Positions 10,558-21,086 are shown, numbered from the stretch's first letter. The stretch is 64,000 nucleotides of DNA from Tomocerus qinae (GCA_020055645.1 CM034549.1:33627930-33691929), one strand, 5' to 3'. Translations and numbers: made by a program. The notes: generated by a model not told the origin, from the letters alone.

Positions 10558-10703
10558 GTCATTTAAAACCATTTTCAAGAATCAACGAATCAGCTGCAAC
10601 CTTTTGCTCTTCATTCATCGAGTTAATTAGAGAGACTAGGAAATTGGAATTAATCTTGAACAGCTAAACTGCTAATAATAATATTAGTTTTATGAATTTT
10701 CAG

Positions 10704-12899
10704 GGTTGCCTAATCTTCCCCACGAGTTTCGAGACTCTTTGGACTCTTCAATTTTGGCCACAAGAATCTCACATCATGTGCATGTACCATCCCAGCAGCA
10801 TCGTCACCCGGCTACTCAAGCTCCACTTGGGATTTTGTCTGAATCCCGTACACTTTTGGGAAACTCTAAATAACAGCTTTCTAATCGGAGTGGAAGATGC
10901 GTGCAGCGAGGGCGGATATCTGAATATGGACTATGCAATCAGCAGTTTTCTCTACGAGCTGGAAAACTTCTGCGGGATTGAGGATTGGGCGCCAAGGAAT
11001 TTTGCCACGCGTCTAGTTCATTTACTACGGACAGCAGTGGATTGCTACGAAAAAGGATTTCATTCCCACTATTTCACCAAAATAAACGTGCTCCGAGGAA
11101 TTTGGAAGACCAATTTTACTCAAGAAAAGTCAATTTTGAAAGAACTGGACGACATTGAAGAAAGTCCGGAAGACACCGCGGATTACTGTGACCGGAGCAT
11201 TGAGGATTTTGATGACGAATTCGGATTTTTCGACCCACTAGACACTAAAGACGAGAATCAAGTCATGCTGACCTCGGATATGGTGTACAAATCTGTCAAT
11301 CCCTTTCAATCCCTGGAGAATATCACATCTAAAGGTGTGACTGAAGGCCTTAAGAGTGAAGAGGAACATAGAAAACCAGCCACTCTGTCCAAAATGTTCG
11401 GGTCGTCCCTCCTGAGAAAATTTGGGAGCAAACTGAGTCGTAGCAAAAGCGATGCTGGTCTCCTCGAGCCGATGAATGAATTGAAAAAACCGAAAAGTAT
11501 GATGGACATTGCTTCGGGGTTTGAGGAGTCTGTCGCCCAGATGAGACGGGACAAGAATTTTATTTCGGAAGAATCTCTTTTTGAAGAAACAAAGTTAACC
11601 ACGCCGATTGCCCCGCAGAGGAAATTGCGGAGTTGCTCCGTGCCTCAGGCTGGACCTTCCACCGCCGCCGATCTCCAGTTTGGATATGAAAACGAAGGAT
11701 TGCAGCTTCCAGCAGACTCGATTTACTCCAACATCTTGCAAGTCATTTCTAACCTGCCCCCATCTGACCACTTGTCAGACTTGGAGCTGTTGGCCTATCT
11801 GGACGCTGGGAAAAGGAAGCTGGAGTCTCAAGAAGAACTGATCATAGCGTGGTGTCGAATCATGGAAGAGCTGCCCAAACCGAAAGTTGTGTGTCCGCAT
11901 CAATTCTCCCCTCGTCAAATCCAGTACCTCTCGCTAGTGATTCGAATTGTCTCGCAAAGCTCTCCAGGAATAAACAAATCCTTGAAAGGGGCCAAGTTGC
12001 CATCGTGGGAAATCAGCGGAGATATTCTGAAGACCATTTTGCACCAAATGCGTTCCGAGATCACAGAAAAGGACTCGGACAAAGAGAAAAGGAAGCCAAT
12101 CAAGAAATTCAGTTTCAAAATCAAACGAAGTGCCACTGAAAACCCCAAAACGCTACCCAGGAGTTCGAAATTCAGCTTCCGAAAAGTAAACACAGATATT
12201 TGTAGGAATCACTCGAGCGCAGGTGACTCGTCGGCAGACAACAGTATGGAGTACGACACTGAGTTGGCAATGGAAGACCCAGAGACGGCCGCGACGAAAA
12301 GAATGCTGAGCTGGTTGTGGCAACTCCGGAATTCGGAAATTGGGAGACTTAGCAGCAAAGCGAATAAATACATTGAGGAATTGTACTCTGTCAGCCTGAC
12401 CAATTCGCACTTCCTAGACCAAATCTCTGAGCACAAAATCATTCAGAATTTGGCCATCCGATCCGCCGTCGCAGTTTCTCGAATCATCGCTGATGAAAAG
12501 TTCCCCGCCCACGTCCCTTTGATGTCTGCGTCGAAAAAGGGATGGGCCTGGGCAGAAATGATTTTGTCTCTTGCTGCATGGAATCGCGAGAAAGGGTTGA
12601 CCCTCCAGGCAGAAGTGGCGGCTGATGGAGGAAAGATGCGACGGGAAATCGATTACCTCAACTACTCGACCACCCTCGTTAAAAAAGACGCCGTTTCTGG
12701 AGACCCGGATTCCGATGCTGTCACTTTGGCATTTCATTCCGAGTTTGCCACTTGCTATGGATGGAATGACTTTGAAGACCCTCGGAGACCTGGCCCTTAT
12801 ACTGTGCCAATACTAATTTACTCGTCCCAGTACTTCAACCTGTGGGAAGTCGTCCCTGGAAATGTGGTCCATATACTGCTTAGACTCAAGAAATTCAAT
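10704..12899 (+). CDS. gene 1, main exon: large protein with Mab-21-like helical region
   Basis: A 732-codon exon between TTTTCAG|GG and AAT|GTAAGG, joining both neighbours in phase 0. Residues about 1-130 (FETLWTLQFWPQES..., HPSSIVTRLLKLHLGFCLNP..., RLVHLLRTAVDCYEKGFHSHYFTKINVL) resemble the C-terminal helical half of Mab-21/cGAS-like proteins, which ends in a '-x-x-HYF-x-x-x-N-L' helix. This is pattern memory, not a search. An acidic linker follows (EDFDDEFGFF), then a Ser/Lys-rich stretch (SLLRKFGSKLSRSKSD), a helical domain (LELLAYLDAGKRKLESQEEL), a strongly basic patch (KEKRKPIKKFSFKIKR), and a conserved-looking C-terminal domain (KKGWAWAEMILSLAAWNREK). No signal peptide or membrane segment. 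GC-rich codon use and one uninterrupted frame support a real gene. Function unknown. Confidence 0.8.
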
Positions 12900-12973
12900 G
12901 TAAGGTGACTGCAAATAACTACTATAATGCATATCACCTGCTATATAGTAATTGATTTTGTAAACCTTTCCAG

Positions 12974-13110
12974 AGTCTCCAACATGTTGGGTCGATGTTG
13001 TTATCACCACATAGGAAAACAGCTCTCAATGAAGTGAGGAAACTCAACAAGTCCCTGTCTTTCCGCAGTTATCATTACGATGATAATGTCATGTCGAAAA
13101 CATTTAAACG
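12974..13110 (+). CDS. gene 1, exon 5
   Basis: Lies between CTTTCCAG and CG|GTAAAT. Phase 0 in, phase 2 out. Reads SLQHVGSMLLSPHRKTALNE and on to MSKTFKR; basic and serine-rich. The upstream intron is 74 bp. Confidence 0.75.
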
Positions 13111-13207
13111 GTAAATATTTTTAACCTAACCTAACCATACCATTATTAGTTTAACTAAGTGTGGCAATGTGAATGACTATAAAACGGTAAATTTCATATT
13201 TCTCAAG

Positions 13208-13391
13208 GCTTGCGAGTTTGAGGGCCACAAGGCAGCTCTTTTCTGTGAAAAACAAGCAAGATGTATTCGGGAACAAAAGAAAATTCACTTGCCACGAAAT
13301 CGGATGTTCATCGTCTGTTAGAAATGAACCTGCAACAGAAACGATCACGACCATCTTCCACGGTCGAGAATTTGAATGCACAAGGATATAA
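13208..13391 (+). CDS. gene 1, last exon
   Basis: Starts after ATTTCTCAAG; the first G completes the split Arg codon. Reads LASLRATRQLFSVKNKQDVF and ends REFECTRI-stop (TAA 13389-13391). Two other frames are partly open here, so the phase argument from the exon at 12974 decides this reading. An AATAAA lies 150 bp downstream. Confidence 0.65.
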
Positions 13392-13540
13392 ATATATCCG
13401 CCTCCACCAGAAAACTAATTATTATTACAGTATTCTACTATTCCTGTCTTTCATCTCCTATAGTCTAGTGCCTTCTTACAAAACGGGACAAATTCCAAAG
13501 CTATAATATATTATGTCTATTATATTGTTGACAATGAACT

Positions 13541-13546
13541 AATAAA
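13541..13546 (+). terminator. AATAAA poly(A) signal of gene 1
   Basis: AATAAA 150 bp after the predicted stop of gene 1, at the expected distance for a short 3' UTR. Confidence 0.5.
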
Positions 13547-13738
13547 TGCTGAAACCATCTTGTACATGCTGATTCTCCATTAAGTTCACCCACCCCACCC
13601 TCCGCCTATGACACCCAAATAGCCTTATAAAATCTCTTATCTCACATATGACTCAGTTTTGGAAATTTCAATTGACTATCAAAATACATGTTAGGAATTT
13701 TTGCTATTTTGTCCATAGTTCTATCTAGATTTGCTTGA

Positions 13739-13952
13739 ATACAGATTTGGAATGGCAAATGCGTTGGCTTGAATTTAGATCGGGTGTATTTTTGATATTA
13801 ATAGGTTATCTAACATTATCAATGCAATGGTTGAACATTTTGCCCGATGTCAAGCTTTCAAAATTGAAATTAAAATGTATGCAAACGGGGAACAACATCA
13901 AAAATGCACCCGATCCAAATTCAAGACAATACATTTGCCATTCCAAATCTGT
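13739..13952. mobile_element. foldback MITE
   Basis: Inverted ends ATACAGATTTGGAATGGCAA / TTGCCATTCCAAATCTGTA, with a second pairing inside (GATCGGGTGTATTTTTGAT with ATCAAAAATGCACCCGATC). A part of the right flank (AGTACTAGACAAGTACTACAC) recurs at 22972-22994. Confidence 0.75.
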
Positions 13953-14114
13953 ACTACACTTGTCTAGTACTAAACCCTTAAGAGTCCAGTTCCTTTAAAT
14001 TTGGAAATCTCTGATGACTATCAAAATACATGTAAAAATTGTTTTACAACTCTTGGAATTCTGTCTAAAGTTCTTACCCGATTTTCTTGTGTGGCACATT
14101 TTTGAAATCCTGGA

Positions 14115-14259
14115 TATATTGTAGACCCCCTCATTGTACAAAATATACGATATGTTTACTCATTAATATATCTTATTGCGATTATAATTTTGTAAACGAC
14201 AAAATCTGCTAGAAAATTTAAATATCGTATATTTTGTACAATGGGGTGATTACAATATA
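14115..14259. mobile_element. foldback MITE
   Basis: TATATTGTAGACCCCCTCAT plus TGTACAAAATATACGATAT pair with the complement at 14221-14259. About 45-bp arms; no coding. Confidence 0.75.
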
Positions 14260-14934
14260 ATAAAAAGTAAAATGTGATTTAGTTTACAAAATACTTCATT
14301 GTCTGCTCAATGCAACAATAAATTGTGAAATGCATCACTTTCCAAAAAAAGTTGTCACCTATAGAATTTTCGCTATGGAAATAACCAATAAAATGTCGAA
14401 TTTTGAAAAATTTTAACCAATCCCGTGGCCGGATGAGAACAAAAGAAGTCTGTTTTATGCGTCTGAAAAGATTATTTGGACAGTACCTTGGGACTGGCAT
14501 TACTAACTACCATGGTGATTACAGGCAGGGAAATATAGAGGTGAAAAAAGTGAATTTGTAAATACCAAACTCCCGACTAACCTCTACCATATAGAGGAAT
14601 CTTGTCAAGAAAATGTCAACAGTTTTATCAGAAGGGTTCAACTAGGCCCTTTGCGCGAATACTTATAAGGGACAAATCGTACCAGTTGTAACTGCCAACA
14701 ATCGGTTAATGGGCAAAAAACATCCCCTATAGATATTCACTCGGGTGTCTAGCTCAACTCTCCTGATAAAGCAGAAAAGAAGCCAAGGGATACCACGCCC
14801 ATCAAAGATTCTTGATTCTATTGATCTTATCTTATCACTTTAATCTGTCGGGTGTTCTACGACCTATGCATCCGGTCAATTATGTGTCATTTCCAACTTT
14901 CCATTTTTGCGTAAACTTGCTTTGCATTTCGATC
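14260..14934. other. unassigned, with one arm of a dispersed foldback
   Basis: At 14630-14700, GAAGGGTTCAACTAGGC followed by 'CGCGAATACTTATAAGGGACAAAT' (read here in two parts) matches one arm of the foldback at 60574-60709. Otherwise nothing recognised. Confidence 0.4.
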
Positions 14935-15232
14935 AATATCTACCAAAGTTCTACTCCGATTTTATAATGCAGTACACGGTTGAAATTAGAAACGTATTCC
15001 CTTTAAGTTATAAATAAAATTAGCATTATACGAGCTAATTATGTATTTTGTTAATATTAAGTTGTGAAATCATGGCAAAATTCGACAAAAAAGTTTAACC
15101 ATTTTTAACGGATAGTAAGCTAAGAATATTTGTTTCTTTTTTTATATAACTTGAAGGGAATACGTTTCTGATTTTAACCATGTACTGTATTTTAAAATCG
15201 GAGTAGAACTTTGGTAGATATTGATCGAAATG
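14935..15232. mobile_element. foldback MITE, about 300 bp
   Basis: CATTTCGATCAATATCTACC and the following CAAAGTTCTACTCCGATTTT pair with the complement ending at 15232. A second pair inside (AGAAACGTATTCCCTT / AAGGGAATACGTTTCT) extends the arms to about 85 bp. Confidence 0.8.
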
Positions 15233-15679
15233 TAAAAAATGATTTACATGTATTTTGATAGTCTTTTGAATTTTTCAAATCGTATATACCGGCATAGACT
15301 AAGTATTCATAGCAGAAAAAAGCTGTTTCGGGCTTAATCTTAGTATATGATATACCGGGCGCTTAAAAGTATACTTAGTAAACACCCGAAACTCTATTGG
15401 TAGATGTCCGACAATCAAGATACTGGTTAGTTTTTTACCCATCCGTATCCCTTTGATACCGGTTAAAGACGACTGGTCCATTAGGCTATTAGGCACTCCT
15501 TTTTCAGCGAGTTTTATTCTTTAAAGTGATTTACAGTGCCAGTGCCACCCTATTTGCTTAGCTATAGTTAGGTTAGGTTAGGTTAGCACATTAACATTAA
15601 CGCCACATTTGGCGTTCAATTTTATCCGACCAAAACCGTAAAATATACTCATATCAAACGACTGTAATGTACCATCCCA
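15233..15679. other. unassigned, with a short TTAGG tract
   Basis: TTAGGTTAGGTTAGGTTAG at 15568-15586 is a short (TTAGG)n tract. Otherwise AT-rich and unassigned; the 5' part of the R2-like element expected here is missing. Confidence 0.5.
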
Positions 15680-16069
15680 ATGGAAATTTTACATCAATCA
15701 TTTGCAGAAAGGTGGAGTCATATTAATTCAAATATCAGATCTTCGTACAATTCCGTGCCTCCTCATATCCAATCTGAAATTGATGATGAGTTTTCTACTA
15801 ATATTACCGAAGAGGAAATACGTTGGTCAATCTCGAAAATAAGAAGTGACTCATCTGCTGGACCTGATAACATATATCCTAGATGCTTGAAATTAACGAA
15901 ATGTTCAAAAGTTTTAGCCAAACTGGCTTCATTGATGTTTCGATATAATTTTGTACCTTCCATGATGAAAGAAGCCAAGACAATCTTAACCTATAAGAAG
16001 AAAGGGGATCGTAACATTCCAGATAATTGGCGACCTATTTCTATTTGCTCTGTGATACGGAGAGTAATT
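15680..16069 (+). pseudogene. R2-like non-LTR reverse transcriptase, N-terminal fragment
   Basis: Reads from MEILHQSFAERWSHIN through EEEIRWSISKIRSDSSAGPD to NWRPISICSVIRRVI. The 'SAGPD-x-I' and 'NWRPISI-x-S-x-x-R' motifs are those of reverse transcriptases of R2/NeSL-type non-LTR elements (RT blocks 0-2). The frame is cut at 16069 by the DUF7869 transposon and resumes at 18685. The N-terminal zinc-finger/Myb part of such proteins is absent, so the copy is 5'-truncated, as is common for target-primed retrotransposition. Confidence 0.85.
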
Positions 16070-16309
16070 GAAGGCCCTAATTCGAAAAGTAACGGTTTCA
16101 AATTATGATCGCAGATTGCTGTAATTGTCATAGAAATTATGGTTTTCTTGTAAATATGAGGGAAACTACAAATATTTTGTCATCATTCCTTAAGTTGTCA
16201 TTCTGGGTTCATAATTTTTCATTAGTTGTGCTGCATTTAAAACAGGTAATTACTAATCAAAAAAGTTTAAGATAATCAAAATCAAAATAAAATTATCATA
16301 TCCAATGTT

Positions 16310-16403
16310 ATGGATCCACCTCAACAAGCGGTCAGACCGAAAAAACGCTCACGGAATCCGGAAGTATGGAGACACAATATTATAAAAGTATTGAAAACCA
16401 GAG
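16310..16403 (+). CDS. DUF7869-family transposase-like protein, exon 1
   Basis: Starts at ATG 16310 and gives MDPPQQAVRPKKRSRNPEVW and on to KTRG, ending AGAG|GTAAGG in phase 1. The basic 'R-K-R-x-R-NP-x-x-W-x-x-N' start is the usual N-terminus of arthropod and cnidarian proteins of this family. An overlapping ATG five bases upstream is out of frame. Confidence 0.8.
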
Positions 16404-16527
16404 GTAAGGAAAATAATAATTTAAATGAAATGAAATTGATAGCATTAAAATTACGATAGTCACTATAGACTGATTCGCATAAATGAAATGTGACAATTAC
16501 GCAATTAAATTTTCGGATGTTTCGAAG

Positions 16528-16826
16528 GACTTGAACATCGTACTCACTGGGGAAATGAACTAAAACCGGCCAGAGAAGTAGTCAATGAACCTTGCCGTCA
16601 CGGCTGCCACCTGAAATTGGACATGGCAGAAAAGCAACTGATTTTGACAAAATTTAACAGTTATCCATCGCACGAATCTCAGAATATTTATTTACAAAGT
16701 TGCACAGTACCACTCCAAAATCATAGATACGACTATATTCTTCAACTACCTGAGCGAATAGAAGTGGTTTTCCAAAAAACCTTTCTCAACGTCCACGGAA
16801 TAAAGCGATCACGTTTGCAAAGAAAG
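16528..16826 (+). CDS. DUF7869-family transposase-like protein, exon 2
   Basis: Phase 1 in (GA completes Gly), phase 0 out at AAAG|GTATTA. Reads LEHRTHWGNELKPAREVVNE then CRHGCHLKL, probably part of a zinc ligand set, and ends FQKTFLNVHGIKRSRLQRK. The last segment matches the 'V-C-KKTFL-x-x-(F/H)GI' motif of the family, also present in the decayed relative at 31.8 kb. Confidence 0.8.
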
Positions 16827-16902
16827 GTATTAAGTTACCAAAGTTAATTACAATGTAAATTAAAAGTGGTTTTAATAAATAAAAATGTATTAGGTTTTGC
16901 AG

Positions 16903-18321
16903 AGACAAGTACCCATCTCTGACGGCAGGGGCAAGCATGAACGTCACTATACAGTAGATGCTGGAATGCTTCAAATCGTACGTACTTTTATTGAAAATTT
17001 GGAGTCCAGAAGCAGTCATTATTCGATTAATGACAACCGAAATAAGATATTTCTGGAATCGCACACAACGATGAGATCTCTGTACCACCAATTACTCTTG
17101 GAGCATCCAAGATTAAATCCAAATGAATACGTCGATGGTATCAAAGAATCTAAATTTGTGAATATTTTCAACTACGAGTATAATATAGGGTTCGGTTTTC
17201 CCCGAAGTGATATATGTGATAAATGTGAAATTCTCAAGGCCAAAATAACAGCAGCAGCAGTAGATCGTGAAGAAGATAACGAATTTAGCCTACGTTTGGA
17301 ACAACAAGAACACTGGTCAGAAGCTGGTATATTTTATAGCAAGATGTCAAGAGCAACAATGGCTGAAACGGACGAAACACACTTATATCTCTGTTTTGAC
17401 TATCAGAAAAACTTACCGTTTCCGGTTACAAACGTTGGAAAAGAATTCTTCCTGCGACAGTTGTGGCTTTATAATTTTGGAATTCGCAATTTAAGGACTG
17501 GTGAGACTCACATGTTTACATACTGTGAGCACTATGGTATGAAAGGATCGTCTGAAGTCTTAAGCTTTGTAAAGTTTTATATTGAAAACTTCATTCATGA
17601 AAATATTCGCCACCTGCACCTATTCTGTGACAACTCGTTTGGACAAAACAAGAACAGATTTCTAATGGCTTACCTATATTCTATCTGTCCAGGGAGATTT
17701 GAAACTATTCTTTTCGACTTCCCATTTCCTGGTCACAGTAGAATGTTGATCGACTCTGATTTTGCTCAAATAGAAAAGAAGAAACGAAAGGAAGATAAAA
17801 TACTTTACCCCTCTCAATGGGTTGATTTGATCAGAAGTGCCAAGCCCTCTGCACCATTCACAGTCATTTACGCAAATTATCCTGTAACCAATGATATGTT
17901 AAATGATGGAAGTCTAATTTGTAATATTCACGCTTACAAAACCAGCCTGGCACCGTTAGTTCGGCCTTTAAAAGGTCAAATATCAGGAATAAGGGGACTT
18001 TCCTATTCCAATCATGGCATCTTCTCGAGAAATACTTTATCTGGCGAAACTAATTCTCCTTTACATCTCCTGAAACCAACTATCACCATCGCTCATTTAC
18101 AGGAAGTTATTCAAACCACTCCAATAGCTTATAATGACTTTTTACCTATTGCGCCCGCTAAATTAGCTAATGTTGACGTGCTTCTGGAGACATTCTACAA
18201 ACCTTCCGAAAACGTGTTTTACGACACTATTTTCAATGCGCCATTTGATGAAGATGATACCCGATTGGATATTATAAATGAGGTTGAAGATGAAAACTTT
18301 GACTTTTCGTTCTTAAATTGA
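16903..18321 (+). CDS. DUF7869-family transposase-like protein, main exon
   Basis: Starts after TTTTGCAG in phase 0 and runs 472 codons to a TGA; the whole spliced product is about 603 residues. Order of features: RQVPISDGRGKHERHY, the SHYS segment, a CDKCEILK zinc motif, a beta-strand block (HLYLCFDYQKNLPFPV), HMFTYCEHYGMKGSSEVLSF, and LFCDNSFGQNKNR. The last is the position where most relatives read DNCGGQNKN; it is taken to hold an acidic residue of an RNase-H-like fold. HSRMLIDSDFAQIEKKKR follows. These are family features of DUF7869 proteins. The role as a transposase is inferred from the TIRs and target duplication around it. GQNKN is kept but CGG is changed to SFG, so activity is uncertain. 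Confidence 0.85.
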   Translation, partial: RQVPISDGRGKHERHYTVDAGMLQIVRTFIENLESRSSHYSINDNRNKIFLESHTTMRSLYHQLLLEHPRLNPNEYVDGIKESKFVNIFNYEYNIGFGFPRSDICDKCEILKAKITAAAVDREEDNEFSLRLEQQEHWSEAGIFYSKMSRATMAETDETHLYLCFDYQKNLPFPVTNVGKEFFLRQLWLYNFGIRNLRTGETHMFTYCEHYGMKGSSEVLSFVKFYIENFIHENIRHLHLFCDNSFGQNKNRFLMAYLYSICPGRFETILFDFPFPGHSRMLIDSDFAQIEKKKRKEDKILYPSQWVDLIRSAKPSAPFTVIYANYPVTNDMLNDGSLICNIHAYKTSLAPLVRPLKGQISGIRGLSYSNHGIFSRNTLSGETNSPLHLLKPTITIAHLQEVIQTTPIAYNDFLPIAPAKLANVDVLLETFYKPSENVFYDTIFNAPFDEDDTRLDIINEVEDENFDFSFLN

Positions 18322-18475
18322 GCTGTCTTAATACATATGAAATTTAGCACTTTAATATGGTTGAGTAGATTGTTTCTCTAGCTGTTTCTTATGCCTTAAG
18401 TTTTCATAGAATTCGTATCGGTTCGTGAATATGTTAAAGTGATTCGCTGTACGCATGTTTATATTATAGATCTTC

Positions 18476-18481
18476 AATAAA
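18476..18481 (+). terminator. AATAAA poly(A) signal of the DUF7869 gene
   Basis: AATAAA 155 bp after the stop codon, inside the transposon and before its right TIR, so the transcription unit is self-contained. Confidence 0.6.
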
Positions 18482-18684
18482 GTGTTGGTATTCATTCACT
18501 GTTAACGCAACGAGTCTACATTTTTACAAACAATACACGATTGACGATTACACTACTATATATTTCACTATTCCATTCAACGTAATATATGCGATATCCC
18601 TATAGTTATTATTTATTTACCAGCAAACATAGGACAAATAGGGTCGTTTCGAAACCGTTACTTTTCGAATTAGGGCCTTCAATT

Positions 18685-19234
18685 GAAAAAACATTAGTAA
18701 GCAAAATTCAGAAATGGATTTCCTTCAATCCGCGACAAAAGGGATTTGTTCGTCAACCGGGTTGTCAAATCAATACAACAGTTCTTGAAGCGTGTATGAG
18801 TAAAGCATTGAAAGATAAATCATCTTTAGTTGTTTTACTTTTGGATATACGTCAAGCATATGATAATGTTGGACATTTACATGCAATTTCCTGTTTAAAT
18901 GAAATATTGATGCCAACTTCCCTCAGAAATCTTGCTCTATCGTTGCAAACTAATAATTTTACCAGACTGAATGTCAATAATGAAGTTTCAACGCCTATTT
19001 ATTTCAAACGTGGACTCCGTTATCGCCTATTTTATTCAATGCTGCTATTGATTATGTAATTAATGAGATGTCTGAACCAGAAATTTCACAACTATATGGA
19101 TTTAAATTGGAGAATTCATTGCCGAATTTGTCAGTTCTCAGTTTTGTATAGATGACACTGCTCCAATTGCTAATTCTAGATCTGCCGCAGTTGAATTATA
19201 TAATATAGCACAATACGCGTTTCTAAAAACTGGT
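18685..19234 (+). pseudogene. R2-like reverse transcriptase, central fragment
   Basis: Continues the frame cut at 16069: KTLVSKIQKWISFNPRQKGF then VRQPGC and SSLVVLLLDIRQAYDNVGH. 'NPRQ-x-GF' and 'D-I-x-x-A-(Y/F)D' are RT blocks 2a and A. The frame breaks near 19050, and the catalytic (F/Y)ADD region around 19140-19165 survives only as CIDDTA with flanking frameshifts and a stop. The enzyme is dead for two independent reasons: the transposon insertion and this decay. Confidence 0.85.
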
Positions 19235-20404
19235 ATGTCTATAAGCAGTAGTAAATCTACTGCAATAATTATTGAAAACGGAAAACTATCAACCAATGAT
19301 CTTAAGATTTCCAATGAAGTAAGTATTCATGCTTTAAAAGAGGATGAAGCTATTAAATATCTTGGTGTGACATATAAACAACAGCAAGTATTTGAAGAAT
19401 CTGTGGTTCTTGGAAAACTGAGGTCGTCGTTATTGAAACTAATATCTTCACAGATGTTATTTCCTGACCAGAAATTGAATATCATTAATCAGTATCTTTG
19501 GCCAGTTATGGTTTACCCATTACAAACTTGTCCTATTTCAAAGTTACGATTATCATTCCTCCGTGATATTGATTTAATGATTAGAAGTACAATCAAGAAT
19601 ATTATTGGAGTCCCAGATGACATCCCATCTTCTATGCTGTATTCTCCTAAGAAGTGGAAAGGGCTTCAACTGCCTAATGCTGAATGGGAAGCTTTCATTC
19701 AAAAATACAACATCTGCGAAACATTAATGCGACAAAATGATCCATATGTTGCGGTAAGTAGAAGATTTGATCGTGATATGGAACTTTGTCTAGAAAAACT
19801 CAAAATTAGCAGTGAAGATATCCGATCAGTCAGAAATTTGCCAAGTAATAAGAAAATCAGTCAAAATAAAACTTCTGACATTTTACGTTTAATACTTCGT
19901 GAGCGTGAATTTTTGAAATGGTCAGAACTGAAAACTAAAGGAAAAGGTGTTTCGTTATTTAAGCAGACACCATATGCTAATGATTGGGTAACAACTCGAA
20001 AAGGATTAACTGCTTCGGAATGGACATCTGCCATTAAAATGATAGGTTGTGTAGCTGCTGTAAATTCAGTTCCCGGAAGAAATTTTAACACTAACCGTTG
20101 CCGATACCCGTCGTGCAATGAGATTGAAACCATTGGCCATGTGTTAGGATTTTGTCCAAAATCTGAATTAATGCGAACAAATCGTCATCATGTCATTAGA
20201 ACCATGATAGCGGATTCCTTACGTGAAAAAAATTTTCGAGTATACGAGGAGGTTCATTGCAATTCTAATAATGGATCTAATAGAAGAGTGGACATTCTAG
20301 CTATTCAAGGAAACAAAGTTTACATAATTGATCCAACTATTAGAATTGAAGGTCATGAAAATCAGCCTGAGGAAGTACATATGAGCACCTGGGCGGAAAA
20401 ATGA
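19235..20404 (+). pseudogene. R2-like element: RT thumb, zinc knuckle and restriction-like endonuclease
   Basis: 389 open codons. The N-terminus (KYLGVTYKQQQVFEESVV) is the RT 'K-x-LG' block. The middle is the thumb/linker. CRYPSCNEIETIGHVLGFC is a C-x4-C-x7-H-x4-C knuckle as in R2-type proteins, followed by the R-x-x-x-H helix. NRRVDILAIQ then VYIIDPTIR is the PD-(D/E)xK-like restriction endonuclease core that site-specific R2/NeSL-clade elements use to nick their target. This module looks intact, although the protein as a whole is broken. The position is not in rDNA, so the element is either another RLE clade or a displaced copy. Confidence 0.85.
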
Positions 20405-20620
20405 CTTATCTCAGTTGCTAAAAATAATTAATAATGTAACTAAGGACCTTTTTTATAAAATCTAAACAATTTTTAACCCTTACACTCGGATGTTACGGTT
20501 AACTGTGCGCTTTGGGATTTGCGTACAATACACACTGACTTACACAAAGAATCAGCGCCGGTGTTGACCTTCGATCCGATATACTTTGGTACATAATTGA
20601 AAAGTTTTTATCACTTTCGA
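20396..20620 (+). repeat. 3' end of the R2-like element (arm of an inverted pair)
   Basis: The stretch from GGCGGAAAAATGACTTATCT (still coding) through the 3' UTR to about 20620 matches the reverse complement of 22285-22572 at roughly 80% by eye. It marks the 3' part of the retroelement. Confidence 0.75.
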
Positions 20621-20876
20621 ATAATTTCGAAAGTCTGGAAAGATTGGAAAAGGGGTATGTTGGGTAGTAAGCAAAAGGGGCAAAAGTACTGAAATTTTTG
20701 ACCTTTTGAATATTTTTTGAATAATTTTGAAATGAGTACCAGTAATTTCGAATATTTTAGAATTCATTTGAAAATTACAAATGTTTTAGAATTTATTTGA
20801 AAATTGAGAATATTTAAGAATTCCTTTGAACATTACGAATGTTTTAGAATTCCTTCGAAAATTATGAATGTTTAAG

Positions 20877-21086
20877 GGCAGTGTGCATAATGACGGGTTA
20901 GAGTAACGTAACCCTATACCCCGAGTCCAAAATGTTACCCCGGTGGACGACCATGGTAAGTTGCCAATAGTTACAGTGCTATTTTAATACAGAAAAGTTG
21001 ATCCTAGGTTGTATTAAGGCAAGTTTTAGACTATTTTGTGACTCCGGGTTAGGAGTACCCTCTGACTCGCCATTATGCATACTGCC
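20877..21086. mobile_element. foldback MITE inside the minisatellite
   Basis: Ends GGCAGTGTGCATAATG and CATTATGCATACTGCC are inverted; the pairing continues imperfectly for about 50 bp through the CCGAGTC motif. One arm of the same family recurs at 23607-23700. Confidence 0.8.

Larger units (their letters stand above)
16070..18680 (+). mobile_element. complete DUF7869-type DNA transposon, AATT target duplication
   Basis: Perfect 30-bp terminal inverted repeats (16070-16099 and 18651-18680; first bases GAAGGCCCTAATTCG) bound a 2611-bp element. AATT flanks it on both sides (16066-16069 and 18681-18684). Removing the element and one AATT restores the reverse-transcriptase frame across the site, which fixes the boundaries independently. 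It encodes one three-exon gene on the + strand and an AATAAA. The clean ends and open reading frame suggest a young, possibly autonomous copy. Confidence 0.9.

Noticed and set aside
11306-11602. reverse-strand and other-frame open segments in 11.3-12.8 kb and 51.3-55.7 kb
   Set aside because: These are shadows of the long coding exons of gene 1 and the ABCA gene, which have splice-consistent frames and recognisable domains.
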